Below the pieces are notes generated by a model. The model was given only the letters and a program-made list of their open reading frames with translations. It did not search any database and was not told where the DNA came from. From NCBI RefSeq assembly GCF_006442815.1, contig NZ_VFVL01000028.1, positions 1 to 64,000 on the forward strand: DNA of 64,000 nt, read 5' to 3'. Shown here one piece after another: positions 8,815-17,071 of this stretch. Position numbers and translations under genes: made by a program. Position 1 is the first letter of the stretch, and each line of letters starts with the position of its first letter. Source of the stretch: Mesorhizobium sp. B2-4-3. GTDB taxonomy: Bacteria; Pseudomonadota; Alphaproteobacteria; Rhizobiales; Rhizobiaceae.

Positions 8815-10212
8815 GTGGCTGTGCCGTCATACCGGCGTGAGGGGCCTGTCGTCAGTTCCGATACGTTCACGCGCCTCGCTGATTTCGTGCTGCGACGCCC
8901 CGCTTCCGTCTTCCCCCAGCCGGTGCTGGAACAGGCGCGTTACCTGCTGCTCGACACGCTCGGCATCGCCATCGCGGCCGGGCCGATGGACGCGGGCCGC
9001 ATCGCCCGCGACGCCGCCGTGCTGCTCTATGGTTCAAGCGATCCACAATATTCGGCCCGCATGCTGTTCGACGGACGCCGCGCCAGCATTGCGGGCGCTG
9101 CCTACGCCGTCGCCACGCAGACCGACAATCTCGACGGCCACGACGGCTACAGCCCGACCAAGGGCCATATCGGCGTCGCGGTCGTGCCGGCGCTTGCCGC
9201 GCTCGCGGAGGCGAGGCCCGACCTTACCGGACCGGAGGCGCTGGCGTCCCTGGTGATCGGCTACGAAGTCGCCGGCCGGGCCGGCATCGCCTTGCATGCG
9301 ACGGTGAGCGATTACCATACCTCGGGCGCGTGGAATGCCTTGGGCGTGGCCGCCGTCGCGGCACGCCTGCGGCGGCTCGACGAAACGCAATTGCGCGAAG
9401 CGCTCGGCATTGCCGAGTATCACGGCCCGCGCAGCCAGATGATGCGCGAGATCGCCACGCCGACGATGCTGCATGACGGCTCCGGTCCCGGCGCCCTCAT
9501 CGGCCTTTCGGCGGCGGTGCTTGCCGAGCGCGGCTTCACCGGCGCGCCGGCGATCACGGTGGAGGCGCCTGACGTCGCGACGCACTGGCAGGATCTCGGC
9601 GTCTTCTGGCAGGCGCTGCACCAATATGTAAAACCCTACCCGATCTGCCGCTGGGCGCATGCGGCGATCGACGCGGTGCGCGGACTTTGCCTGGCGCACA
9701 ATCTCGCCCCTTCCGACATCGCCCATGTCCAGGTCAACAGTTTTCACTATGCCGCCACGCTGTTCGACGGCATGCCGGACACGACATCGAAGGCGCAATA
9801 CAGCCTGCGCTTTGCCGTCGCGACCTTCATCATCCATCGGCGTATCGGGCTCGAGCATATTTCCGGCGCCGGGCTCGCCGCCGCCGCGGTCGCCGACATG
9901 CTCACCCGCATCGCGGTGACCGAATCCGAGCGCCACAGCGCCCGCTTCCCGGCCGGCCGCTGGGCCGACGTCGTCATCTCGACCACGGACGGACGCGTGC
10001 TGGCGTCGGGCGACGTGCATGCGCGCGGCGGCCCCGAAGCGCCGATGTCGAGGCGGGACGTCGAGGCGAAATACATGGAGTTCGCCGCACCCGTGCTCGG
10101 AACCGGCCGCGCCGCGGCGATCCGCGACGCGGTGCTCTCGCTCGACGACCGCGACAGCCGCTTCTCCGATCTCTCGGCGCTGCTCTACGATCCTCCCAAG
10201 ACTTTGAGCTGA
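8815..10212 (+). CDS. MmgE/PrpD family protein
   Basis: A 465-aa protein of the MmgE/PrpD superfamily, which includes 2-methylcitrate dehydratase, cis-aconitate decarboxylase and iminodisuccinate epimerase. Family landmarks are LLDTLGIAIAAGP, the DGHDGY segment, GYEVAGRAG and KPYPICRWAHAAID. The GTG start at 8815 is preceded by GGGGAG. It is the first gene of the operon: seven bases separate it from soxB. No prp genes are nearby, so propionate metabolism is unlikely. A carbon-acid epimerase, lyase or dehydratase acting on an N-substituted dicarboxylate would fit a sarcosine-oxidase-type neighbour, but this is inference. Confidence 0.8.
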   Translation: MAVPSYRREGPVVSSDTFTRLADFVLRRPASVFPQPVLEQARYLLLDTLGIAIAAGPMDAGRIARDAAVLLYGSSDPQYSARMLFDGRRASIAGAAYAVATQTDNLDGHDGYSPTKGHIGVAVVPALAALAEARPDLTGPEALASLVIGYEVAGRAGIALHATVSDYHTSGAWNALGVAAVAARLRRLDETQLREALGIAEYHGPRSQMMREIATPTMLHDGSGPGALIGLSAAVLAERGFTGAPAITVEAPDVATHWQDLGVFWQALHQYVKPYPICRWAHAAIDAVRGLCLAHNLAPSDIAHVQVNSFHYAATLFDGMPDTTSKAQYSLRFAVATFIIHRRIGLEHISGAGLAAAAVADMLTRIAVTESERHSARFPAGRWADVVISTTDGRVLASGDVHARGGPEAPMSRRDVEAKYMEFAAPVLGTGRAAAIRDAVLSLDDRDSRFSDLSALLYDPPKTLS

Positions 10213-10219
10213 GCGCGCT

Positions 10220-11461
10220 ATGCCCCTCAGGCTTCTGAAATACGGTCTCAGCAGGGACTATCCGGTCAGCGGCGACATCCCCGCCACGCCCGAGCTGAAG
10301 CCGGCCTACGACGTCGTCATCATCGGCGGCGGCGGGCATGGACTGTCCTGCGCGCATCATCTTGCCAAATATCACGGCATAAAGAGCGTGGCGGTGCTGG
10401 AGAAAGGTTACCTCGCCGGCGGCAACACGGCGCGCAACACCACCACCATCCGCTCCAACTACATCACGCCGGAAGGCATCGCCTTCTACAAGGAGGGCGT
10501 CGAGCTGTTCGAGCGCCTGTCGCAGGAGCTCGACTTCAACGTCATGTTCTCGCAGCGCGGCCAGCTCACGCTGGCGCATAGCGAGGCTACGATACGCAGT
10601 TTCCACATGCGCGCCGAAATGGGCAAGCATATGGGAACGCGCACCGAAGTCGTCGACCAGAAGGGCGTCGAGGAACTCTGTCCGTTGCTGAACATGGATT
10701 ATGGTGGCCCGCTCGAAATCCTCGGCGGGCTCTGGCATGCCGACGGCGGAACGGCGCGCCACGATGCCGTTGCCTGGGGCTACGCCGCCCAGGCGTCGCG
10801 GCGCGGCGTCGAGATCCATCAACGCACCGAGGTGCAGGGCTTCGAGGTCGTCGGCGAGCGGGTCCAGGCCGTCAGGACGAACAGGGGCCGCGTCACCTGC
10901 GGCCAGGTGCTGATCGCCACCGGCGGCATGAACTACGACGTGGCGCTGATGGCCGGCGTCGAGCTTCCGATCCGCTGCTACCCGCTGCAGGCGATGGTGA
11001 CCCAGCCCCTGAAACCCTGGCTCAACACGCTGGTCTCGTCGGTGTCGCTGCACACCTACCTCGTGCAGTCCTCGCGCGGCGAGGTCGTCATCGGCGGCGG
11101 ATCCGATCCCTACCAGCTCTACTCGACGCGCTCGACACTCGACATGAAGGAGCACCTCGCTGAAGGCGCCCTCCACCTCTTCCCCTTTCTGCAGGGCGTG
11201 CGGCTGCTGAGGCAATGGGCCGGCATCACCGACATGACGCCGGACTACAGCCCGATCATGGGCGCGAGTCCGCTCGCCAACCTGTGGCTCGACTGCGGCT
11301 GGGGCACATGGGGGTTCAAGGCGACGCCGGTTGCTGGAAAGCGCATGGCGCAGACCATCGCCGACGGCCGTGTGCCCGACATCCTGAAACCATTTGCATT
11401 GGAGCGGTTCGAAACCTTCAGGCTGCTCAATGAAATGGGCGCGACCGCAGCGAGCCACTGA
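10220..11461 (+). CDS. soxB: Sarcosine oxidase beta subunit-like flavoprotein (SoxB)
   Basis: A 413-aa DAO-fold flavoprotein matching the beta subunit of heterotetrameric sarcosine oxidase. The dinucleotide-binding GGGGHG is at residues 36-41. ARNTTTIRSNYITPE and the motif TARHDAVAWGY are characteristic; His181 corresponds to the His that carries covalent FMN in characterised enzymes. The C-terminal GITDMTPDYSPIMG and GWGTWGFKATP are typical too. This subunit holds the site where the N-methyl amine is oxidised. It lies in soxB-D-A-G order with a two-base gap to soxD. The substrate may differ from sarcosine, because the partner SoxD is divergent. Confidence 0.88.
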   Translation: MPLRLLKYGLSRDYPVSGDIPATPELKPAYDVVIIGGGGHGLSCAHHLAKYHGIKSVAVLEKGYLAGGNTARNTTTIRSNYITPEGIAFYKEGVELFERLSQELDFNVMFSQRGQLTLAHSEATIRSFHMRAEMGKHMGTRTEVVDQKGVEELCPLLNMDYGGPLEILGGLWHADGGTARHDAVAWGYAAQASRRGVEIHQRTEVQGFEVVGERVQAVRTNRGRVTCGQVLIATGGMNYDVALMAGVELPIRCYPLQAMVTQPLKPWLNTLVSSVSLHTYLVQSSRGEVVIGGGSDPYQLYSTRSTLDMKEHLAEGALHLFPFLQGVRLLRQWAGITDMTPDYSPIMGASPLANLWLDCGWGTWGFKATPVAGKRMAQTIADGRVPDILKPFALERFETFRLLNEMGATAASH

Positions 11462-11463
11462 CG

Positions 11464-11730
11464 ATGAAACTGCTCACCTGCCCGATGAATGGCCCGCGCA
11501 ACATCGACGAGTTCCAGTCCTTCGGACCGGTGCGCGCGAGGCCCGACCCGAACGAGACCGCAGACAGGGAGTGGTCGCGGCACCTGTTCCGCGCCGAAAA
11601 CCGCAAAGGCATCGTGGTCGAGTGGTGGCGGCACGTGCCGAGCAACTATTTCTTCCTGGCCGAGCGCGATCTCGTCAGCAACGAGATCATCCGCACCTTC
11701 GACGCTTCCGAGCAACGGGACCGCGCATGA
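11464..11730 (+). CDS. soxD: Sarcosine oxidase delta subunit-like protein (SoxD), zinc ligands lost
   Basis: An 88-aa SoxD homologue located between soxB and soxA. The family motif CPNCGPRNE.EF appears as CPMNGPRNIDEF, and the later H...C pair appears as HVPSN. Characterised SoxD binds zinc with Cys6, Cys9, His59 and Cys63. Here Cys6 and a His (57) remain, but the positions of Cys9 and Cys63 are both Asn (9 and 61). The rest (SRHLFRAENRKGIVVEWWRH, FFLAERD) aligns well. A structural role without zinc, or a different subfamily of SoxBDAG complex, is implied. Its stop overlaps the soxA start (ATGA). Confidence 0.82.
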   Translation: MKLLTCPMNGPRNIDEFQSFGPVRARPDPNETADREWSRHLFRAENRKGIVVEWWRHVPSNYFFLAERDLVSNEIIRTFDASEQRDRA

Positions 11731-14582
11731 ACCGGCTGCCCGCCCCTTTCGGAATCCGGATCGATCGAAGTCGCCGCATCCGCTTCACCTTCGAAGGCAA
11801 ACCGTTCGAAGGTTATGAGGGCGACAGCATCGCCAGCGCGCTCGCCGCTTCCGGTCAATGGGTGCTGTCGCGCTCGTTCAAATACCATCGCCCGCGCGGC
11901 ATCCTGTCGATGACCGGGGCCGACGCCAACGCGCTGGTGCAACTGCCGTCCGAACCGAACGCCGCCGCCGAGCGCACGCCGATCAGCGAAGGGCTGCGGG
12001 TCAGCGCGCAGAACGTCAACGGCTCGCTCGAGCGCGACCGCGACGCGATCATGGACAGGTTCGGCCGCTTCCTGCCGGTCGGCTTCTATTACCGCGCCTT
12101 CATGGGTCCGCGCCGCGACAGCTGGCTGAAATTCTGGGAGCCGATCATCCGCCGCAAGGCAGGCCTGGGCGTGGTCGACACCAAGGCTCCGCATCGGCAT
12201 TTCGACAAGACGCACCTGCATTGCGACGTGCTCGTCGTCGGCGCCGGCCCGGCGGGACTGAGCGCCGCGATTGCCGCTGCGGAGGCCGGAGCCGATGTTG
12301 TGCTGTGTGACGAGAACCCCGAGATCGGCGGCTCGTTGAGCTACGGCCGCTACGATCCAGCCACCCTCTCCGGCCCGTCGTCGCGACTAGAGGCGCTGCC
12401 CAATCTCAAGGTGTTGACCGGCACCGTCTGCAACGGCTGGTACGAAGACAACTGGCTGCCGCTGATCGAAGGCGACCGGCTTCACCGCACGCGCGCCCGC
12501 GAGGTGATCCTGGCGACTGGCGCCATCGAGCAGCCGGCCGTCTTCCGCAACAACGACCTGCCGGGGATCATGCTCGGGGGTGCGGCCCAGCGGCTGATCC
12601 GGCACTATGGCGTGCGGCCCGGTCAGGGCGCCGTGGTTCTGGCCGCGAATGAAGACGGCTACCGGACGGCGCTCGATCTGCTGGACGCAGGCATATCGGT
12701 GGTCGAGCTCGTCGATCCGAGACCGGCCGGCGAGGCCGGCCCGCTGGAGGCCGAACTCCGCGGCAGAGGCGTCGCCATCCGGAAAGGCGCAACCGTCGAG
12801 GCAGCGGAAGGCACGGCCGGCAACCGCCACCTCGCCCGCGTCCGTGTCGGCGGAAGCTGGATCGCCTGCGACCTGCTGACGGTTTCGATCGGCCAGGCGC
12901 CGGCATGGCAGCTGCCGTGCCAGGCCGGCGGCAAGGTCGGCTACGACGCCGGCACGCAAATGATGACGATCACGCACCCGGAAGGTCCCGTCCAACTCGC
13001 CGGCGCCGTTGCCGGAACGGACGCGTTGCAGGACGCAATCGCCAGCGGCCGACGCGCGGCTGCAGCCGCGCTTTCGCGGCTCGGCCATGCGGTGGCGACA
13101 GAACCTCCGGTCACGCCGAAGAGCGCTCGGCCGCGCTATATGCAGCCGATCATCGCCGATCCCAAGGGACGCGACTTCGTCGATTTTGACGAGGATCTGC
13201 AGGTCAAGGATCTGCAGAACGCGACCAGGGACGGCTACCGCGAGATCGAGCTGGTCAAGCGCTTCACCACCGTCGGCATGGGCCCGAGCCAGGGACGTCA
13301 TTCGGCCCTGGCCACCGCCCGCATCGTCGCCGAGGCAACCGGCCGCACGGTCGGCGAGATCGGCATCACCACGGCGCGTCCTCCGGTCGGACCGGAAACG
13401 CTCGGCGTGCTCGCCGGCCACCACGAGGTTCTGGAGCGCCGCACGGCGCTGCATGCGCGGCACGTTGCGCTGAACGCCGCGATGAAGCCGGTCGGCGCAT
13501 GGTGGCGGCCTTATTACTATGGTGACGCAAGCAGCGTTGAGGAGTCTGTCCGGGAGGAAATCCTGGCCGTGCGCGAAGGCGTCGGCCTGCTCGACGTCTC
13601 GACGCTCGGCAAGCTGGAGATCCGCGGGCCGGACGCCGGTGAATTTCTCGACCGCCTCTACACGATGGCGCATGCCAACCAGCCTGTCGGCCGCGTCCGC
13701 TACTGCCTGATGCTCAACGAGATGGGCTCGGTGATCGACGACGGCGTCGCCTACCGGATGGCCGAGGATCAGTTCTATGTGACGGCGACCACCGGCGCCG
13801 TCGCGCGCGTCTATGCCGACATGCTGTTCTGGAATGCCGAGTGGCGCCTGAAGATCGACGTGCTCAACTTAACCGGCGCATTCTCGGGCCTGAACGTCAC
13901 CGGACCCAAGGCGCGTCAGGTGCTCGAAGCGCTGGAGAGCGACATCGACTTCAGCCGCGACGCTTTCCCCTATCTGAGTGGCCGCGACGGCACCGTCGCC
14001 GGGGTGCCGGTGCGGGTCATGCGCATCGGCTTCACGGGCGAGCTCAGCTATGAATTGCATTGCCCTGCGAGCCTGGCGCCCAGCCTCTGGGACGCGGTGA
14101 TGGCGGCGGGCCGACCGCATGGCCTGCGTCCCTATGGGCTGGAGGCGTCGCGCATGTTGCGCCTGGAGAAAGGCCATATCCTGATCGGCCAGGACACGGA
14201 TGCGATCACCACGCCCGACGAGCTGGGCTTCGGCTGGGCGGTCTCGAAGAAGAAGCCGTTCTTTATCGGCAAGCGGTCCATCGAGATGCGCGCAAGGCTC
14301 GGGCAGACCCGCAAGCTGGTCGGCCTGCAATTCCCCGCCGGCGCACGGAACATCCCCGGCGAAAGCTGCCTGGTGCTGCGCGGCGGCGCCCCTGTCGGCC
14401 AGATCACATCGGTCGGATACTCGCCGTCGCTCGGACGCCATATCGCGCTCGCCTATGTCCATGTCGACGACCAGGCGGAAGGCAGCCGCGTGACGGTTAA
14501 GTGCCGCAATGGTGTACTGGTCGAGGCGTCGGTCGTCGCCCATGCCTTCTTCGACCCGACCAACGCGCGGCAGGAGATCTAG
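11727..14582 (+). CDS. soxA: Sarcosine oxidase alpha subunit-like protein (SoxA)
   Basis: A 951-aa alpha subunit with the expected domain order: N-terminal ferredoxin-like segment (about 18-100, without the cysteines of a true 2Fe-2S site), NAD-binding Rossmann domain (GAGPAG at 172-177, ATGAIEQPAVF), then a C-terminal GcvT-type folate-binding domain (about 570-945) with LNVTGPKARQVLE and ASRMLRLEKGHILIGQDTD. In the known enzyme this subunit binds NAD+ and tetrahydrofolate and captures the formaldehyde unit. ATG at 11727 overlaps the soxD stop by four bases, which fixes the start over a longer in-frame extension. Confidence 0.88.
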   Translation: MNRLPAPFGIRIDRSRRIRFTFEGKPFEGYEGDSIASALAASGQWVLSRSFKYHRPRGILSMTGADANALVQLPSEPNAAAERTPISEGLRVSAQNVNGSLERDRDAIMDRFGRFLPVGFYYRAFMGPRRDSWLKFWEPIIRRKAGLGVVDTKAPHRHFDKTHLHCDVLVVGAGPAGLSAAIAAAEAGADVVLCDENPEIGGSLSYGRYDPATLSGPSSRLEALPNLKVLTGTVCNGWYEDNWLPLIEGDRLHRTRAREVILATGAIEQPAVFRNNDLPGIMLGGAAQRLIRHYGVRPGQGAVVLAANEDGYRTALDLLDAGISVVELVDPRPAGEAGPLEAELRGRGVAIRKGATVEAAEGTAGNRHLARVRVGGSWIACDLLTVSIGQAPAWQLPCQAGGKVGYDAGTQMMTITHPEGPVQLAGAVAGTDALQDAIASGRRAAAAALSRLGHAVATEPPVTPKSARPRYMQPIIADPKGRDFVDFDEDLQVKDLQNATRDGYREIELVKRFTTVGMGPSQGRHSALATARIVAEATGRTVGEIGITTARPPVGPETLGVLAGHHEVLERRTALHARHVALNAAMKPVGAWWRPYYYGDASSVEESVREEILAVREGVGLLDVSTLGKLEIRGPDAGEFLDRLYTMAHANQPVGRVRYCLMLNEMGSVIDDGVAYRMAEDQFYVTATTGAVARVYADMLFWNAEWRLKIDVLNLTGAFSGLNVTGPKARQVLEALESDIDFSRDAFPYLSGRDGTVAGVPVRVMRIGFTGELSYELHCPASLAPSLWDAVMAAGRPHGLRPYGLEASRMLRLEKGHILIGQDTDAITTPDELGFGWAVSKKKPFFIGKRSIEMRARLGQTRKLVGLQFPAGARNIPGESCLVLRGGAPVGQITSVGYSPSLGRHIALAYVHVDDQAEGSRVTVKCRNGVLVEASVVAHAFFDPTNARQEI

Positions 14583-15164
14583 ATGGCCGCCGGCACCGCG
14601 ACACGCGTCTACCCCTTCATGCCCGGCGGCGCGGCCGACGGCACGAAGCTGATTTCCGGCGCGGTCGCGCTGGGCGATCTTACAGACAAGCCGCGCTTCG
14701 GCCTGAAAGGCGGCGGCAGCGCCGCCTGGTTCGCCACGCAAGGGATTCCGCTCCCGGCCGTCAATCGCATCGGTGACCATCGCGGCATGCGGGTCCTGCG
14801 CCTCGGCAACGAGGACATCCTGCTTCTCGCCGAGGACGCCGGCGAGAAGCTCGCCGACGTCAAAAACACCTGGCATGCTGCGGCGGCGCCGAAAGGCTAC
14901 TCCTCATGGCGCGAGGAAGGCTGGGCGTGGATGCGCCTTTCCGGTCCTCGCCTTGCCGAAGCGATGAGCAGTCTTTGCGCGCTGGACCTGAGACCCCAAA
15001 AATTCGGTGCTGACGATATCGCACAAACGCGCGTCGGCCATATCGAGGCCGTGACGTTTCGTTCGCCGGCGGGTTTCGACATACTCTTCGACATCACCGC
15101 TTCGGCCTACTTCGCCCGCGCCGTCGCGGCGGTGGCCGGCCACGCAGATCAGCATAGAGGATAG
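14583..15164 (+). CDS. soxG: Sarcosine oxidase gamma subunit-like protein (SoxG)
   Basis: A 193-aa protein with an ATG directly after the soxA stop. It belongs to the SoxG/GcvT-like fold: GMRVLRLGNEDILLL, EGWAWMRLSGPRLAEAMSSLCALDLRP and a C-terminal FRSPAGFDILFDITASAYFA that matches the dimer-interface part of gamma subunits. The gamma subunit has no catalytic residues of its own and completes the tetramer. Sequence identity in this family is usually low, so the call depends partly on gene order. Confidence 0.82.
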   Translation: MAAGTATRVYPFMPGGAADGTKLISGAVALGDLTDKPRFGLKGGGSAAWFATQGIPLPAVNRIGDHRGMRVLRLGNEDILLLAEDAGEKLADVKNTWHAAAAPKGYSSWREEGWAWMRLSGPRLAEAMSSLCALDLRPQKFGADDIAQTRVGHIEAVTFRSPAGFDILFDITASAYFARAVAAVAGHADQHRG

Positions 15165-15166
15165 TC

Positions 15167-16075
15167 ATGACCCGCCCGCAAGGAACCATCGCCCCGATCC
15201 TGACGCCGTTCGAAGGCGATGGCCGCATCGCGCGCGATCTCTGGATATCCCACGCCAAATGGGTGCTCGGCCAGGGCGCGCATTTCCTCTCTCCCTTCGG
15301 CACGACGGGCGAAGCGCTGTCGGTGTCCCTGCGCGAGCGCATGCAGGCGCTGGAATGGCTGGTCGAGGCCGGCATCGCGCCGGACCGGCTGATGCCCGGC
15401 ACCGGCGTCACCGCGCTGCCGGAAACGGTCGAATTGTCGGCCCATGCCGTTGGCCTCGGCTGCGCTGCCGTCATGGTGCTGCCATCCTTCTTCTACACCG
15501 GCGCCGGCGACAACGGTCAGGCGCGTTACTACAGCGAGCTGATCGAGAAGGTGGCAAAACCTTCGATGCGCGTGATCCTCTATCACATCCCGCAGAACTC
15601 CGGCGTGCCGGTCAGCCCCGCCCTGACGGCCAGGCTGAGCAAGGCCTTTCCGGACACGGTCGTCGCCTACAAGGACAGCGCCGGCGACTGGAACAACACG
15701 GCCGCCGTCATTGCCGCCGCGCCCGGTATTTCGGTCTTTCCGAGCTCCGAGGCACAGCTCACCAAGGGCCTCGCCAGCGGCGCGGCCGGCTGCATTTCGG
15801 CCACGGTCAACCTGAACGCCGCCGCCATCCGCCGCCTCTATGACGCGACCCGCAAGGGCGAGGATGTCGCCGAGGCGGATGCCGCCATCAAGGCGTTCCG
15901 GAAGGTGATCCAGGATGCCGGGCTGATCCCGGCGATGAAGGCCGTGCTTGCGGTCAAGTCCGGCGACCGGCGCTGGCTGAACCTGCGCGCGCCGCATGAG
16001 AATGCGACGCTGGAAAACGGCCGGGCGCTGCTTGCCGCCCTCGGCAGCGCCGCCGACCATATCGGCCGCAGTTGA
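15167..16075 (+). CDS. DapA/N-acetylneuraminate lyase-family aldolase
   Basis: A 302-aa class I pyruvate-type aldolase of the dihydrodipicolinate synthase family. The phosphate or carboxylate loop GTTGE is at 45-49, the catalytic Tyr in VILYHIPQ at about 139 and the Schiff-base Lys in VVAYKDS at 169. There is no other lysine-biosynthesis gene around. It lies two bases after soxG and seven before a 2-hydroxyacid dehydrogenase gene, so a catabolic 2-oxo-acid aldolase or lyase acting on a product of this operon is more likely than dapA function. The specific substrate cannot be deduced. Confidence 0.82.
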   Translation: MTRPQGTIAPILTPFEGDGRIARDLWISHAKWVLGQGAHFLSPFGTTGEALSVSLRERMQALEWLVEAGIAPDRLMPGTGVTALPETVELSAHAVGLGCAAVMVLPSFFYTGAGDNGQARYYSELIEKVAKPSMRVILYHIPQNSGVPVSPALTARLSKAFPDTVVAYKDSAGDWNNTAAVIAAAPGISVFPSSEAQLTKGLASGAAGCISATVNLNAAAIRRLYDATRKGEDVAEADAAIKAFRKVIQDAGLIPAMKAVLAVKSGDRRWLNLRAPHENATLENGRALLAALGSAADHIGRS

Positions 16076-16082
16076 GGTCGCG

Positions 16083-17051
16083 ATGTCGGCGCGCCCAACC
16101 GTTATCCTGCACACCGACAAGCCGGCCGGCGCGCTTGCCTTGCTCGCCGAAGCGCATCCGGACCTCGATGTCCATGCCAGCGACACCTATGCCGGCCTCC
16201 CCGCGCTGATCGAACAGACGGGCGCTGAGGTGGTCTATTCGATCCGTTTCGACGGCACGCCGCGCTATCCGCGCCAGGCGCTCGTCGAGAGCCCGACGGT
16301 GAAATGGGTGTCGATCGGCGGCTCCGGCACCGACCATCTCGGGCGCTGGGATCCGGCGCATGTGACGGTGACGAACTCGGCCGGCGTCGCCGCCGGCATG
16401 CTGGCCGAGTATGCGCTGGGCGCCATGCTCTCCTTCTCGCTCGACCTGCGCGGTTTCGAGCGCCTGCAGCAGGCCCGCCAATGGGGCGGCGGCCGCGTCG
16501 AGCCGATCGATGGCAAGACCGTCCTCATCCTCGGCCTCGGCAAGACCGGCGAGGCCGTCGCGCGCCGCGCGCAGGCTATGGGCATGCGCACGCTCGGCAT
16601 CCGCGCGCGACCGAAAGCGATGCCGGCGCTCGACGAGGTGCATGGTCCCGACGCATTACTGGCATTGGTTGGCCGTGCCGATTTCATCGTCTGCTGCGTG
16701 CCATTGCTGCCCACAACGCGCGGCTTGCTTGGCAAGGCCGCCTTTGCCGCCATGAAGCCGTCCGCCGTGCTGATCGACATTTCGCGCGGCGGCGTCGTCG
16801 AGGAAGCCGCACTGCTCAACGCGCTCGACAGCGGGCGGATCAAGGGCGCGGCGCTCGATGTCTTCGCCACCGAGCCGCTGCCGGCCGGGCATCCGCTCTG
16901 GGCTTACGAGAACGTCGCCGTCACCCCGCATTGCGCGGCGGTCTATGACGGCTGGGACATCAAGTCGGTGCGCATGTTCGCCGACAATCTGGCGCGCTAC
17001 CGCAAAGGCCAGCCGCTGGAAAACGTGGTCAATCCGGAACGCGGGTACTGA
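16083..17051 (+). CDS. NAD(P)-dependent D-2-hydroxyacid dehydrogenase
   Basis: A 322-aa member of the D-isomer-specific 2-hydroxyacid dehydrogenase family. The nucleotide loop GLGKTG is at 151-156, followed by Arg residues (RARPK) that suggest NADP preference. The catalytic triad is visible: Arg235 in DISRGGVV, Glu264 in ATEPLPAGHPLW and His283 in TPHCAA. It would reduce 2-oxo acids such as glyoxylate, hydroxypyruvate or the keto acid released from the operon substrate. ATG at 16083 follows the aldolase stop by seven bases; a longer in-frame start at 15996 lies inside the aldolase gene. Confidence 0.86.
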   Translation: MSARPTVILHTDKPAGALALLAEAHPDLDVHASDTYAGLPALIEQTGAEVVYSIRFDGTPRYPRQALVESPTVKWVSIGGSGTDHLGRWDPAHVTVTNSAGVAAGMLAEYALGAMLSFSLDLRGFERLQQARQWGGGRVEPIDGKTVLILGLGKTGEAVARRAQAMGMRTLGIRARPKAMPALDEVHGPDALLALVGRADFIVCCVPLLPTTRGLLGKAAFAAMKPSAVLIDISRGGVVEEAALLNALDSGRIKGAALDVFATEPLPAGHPLWAYENVAVTPHCAAVYDGWDIKSVRMFADNLARYRKGQPLENVVNPERGY

Positions 17052-17071
17052 AGCCGGAAGGGAACAAGCTT

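Noticed and set aside
8815..10212. prpD for the methylcitrate cycle
   Set aside because: No prpB or prpC nearby, and the gene heads a sarcosine-oxidase-type operon; family name only.
15167..16075. dapA for lysine biosynthesis
   Set aside because: Catabolic operon context; the family contains many aldolases with the same catalytic Lys and Tyr.
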